7,369 bases of DNA from Candidatus Heimdallarchaeota archaeon (lineage in GTDB: Archaea; Asgardarchaeota; Heimdallarchaeia; Heimdallarchaeales; Kariarchaeaceae): contig DAOUUM010000140.1 of NCBI GenBank assembly GCA_030668165.1, forward strand, positions 1 to 7,369, written 5' to 3'. The notes under the pieces were generated by a model. The model was not told the origin of the DNA. It saw only the letters and a list, made by a program, of their open reading frames with translations, and searched no databases. Positions 7,045-7,369 of this stretch are shown in pieces (the first letter of the stretch is position 1; every line of letters begins with the position of its first letter). The position numbers were made by a program, and so were the translations under genes.

Positions 7045-7369
7045 ATGGGAATAAATGTTCGAGAGGAAAGTATTACACTTAGCAATTCAGACGTAAGGAA
7101 GATGATGTGGTTAATATTTGCCACTTCAGCACTAGTAACCATCCTCATCCTCATCTTATCTCCTGATTATTCTTCGGGTAACCTTTTTGTTTCTATCATT
7201 GATGAGATTTCTCTTAATTTCGAGATACTTCTGATACCACTGGTCCCTATTTTTACTGGTGCATTTCTTTACACAGTAAAAGAGAAAAAAATAGAACTCA
7301 GTCACCTCGGAGTCTTTTTCTCAATTCTTCACGAGGAAAAGGATGTTCTTATTCCTTGGAAAGATATCA
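7045..7369 (+). CDS. N-terminal part of a membrane protein with possible PH-like domain (runs off the window)
   Basis: The frame opens with ATG at 7045 and stays open for 108 codons to the window edge, so the 3' end is missing. Residues 1-18 are polar and residues 19-39 form a hydrophobic helix. A second hydrophobic segment spans about 59-77. After a basic turn, KEKKIELS, comes a polar segment with GVFFSILHEEKDVLIPWKDI at the end. The pattern of two membrane helices followed by a strand ending in an IPWKDI-type turn resembles the start of the bacterial/archaeal PH-like (bPH) domains found in small membrane proteins. That resemblance is by eye and tentative. The function is unknown. The gene follows the 135-residue membrane protein on the same strand with a 100-base gap. 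Confidence 0.7.
   Translation, partial: MGINVREESITLSNSDVRKMMWLIFATSALVTILILILSPDYSSGNLFVSIIDEISLNFEILLIPLVPIFTGAFLYTVKEKKIELSHLGVFFSILHEEKDVLIPWKDI

Noticed and set aside
1..7369. Defence system, CRISPR array or mobile element
   Set aside because: There are no regularly spaced repeats with unique spacers, no transposase or integrase motifs, and no nuclease or helicase motifs. The only tandem repeats are in-frame protein repeats of the surface protein.

Overview
The window looks like AT-rich archaeal chromosome, most likely from an Asgard-type archaeon. That placement is inference. It rests on TATA-like boxes at archaeal spacing, weak or absent Shine-Dalgarno sequences, a non-ATG start consistent with a leaderless message, and a large secreted protein made of LVIVD propeller repeats, fibronectin type III domains, a Thr/Ser-rich stalk and a C-terminal membrane anchor ending in Arg/Lys. 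No rRNA, tRNA, CRISPR array, insertion sequence or phage gene was seen.

Layout: 1-328 is non-coding and holds an imperfect short direct repeat. 329-3220 (minus strand) encodes a 963-residue three-part enzyme: an APH/ChoK-fold small-molecule kinase, an M23 (LytM-type) metallopeptidase domain with its zinc ligands present, and a class III PLP enzyme of the AGXT2L (ethanolamine-phosphate / phosphohydroxylysine phospho-lyase) type. 3221-3452 is a divergent promoter region. 3453-6269 (plus strand) encodes a 938-residue surface protein with 14 LVIVD-type propeller units, two FN3 domains, a repetitive Thr-rich stalk and a membrane anchor. 6270-6536 is non-coding. 6537-6944 encodes a 135-residue four-helix membrane protein of unknown function. 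7045 to the window end is the start of another membrane protein with a possible PH-like domain, cut off by the window edge.

The genes do not form an obvious pathway. The fused enzyme suggests a self-contained kinase plus phospho-lyase reaction pair: phosphorylate a hydroxylated amine or amino acid, then eliminate phosphate and ammonia to give an aldehyde. This parallels the separate human enzymes HYKK and PHYKPL. The surface protein probably has an adhesion or cell-envelope role and is transcribed away from the enzyme. The two small membrane proteins at the right end lie in tandem on the plus strand, but the gap between them leaves room for separate promoters. The kinase-M23-class III architecture is one I recall from bacterial genome annotation, so its presence in a probable archaeon, with an apparently active peptidase site and no export signal, is the most interesting point in the window.
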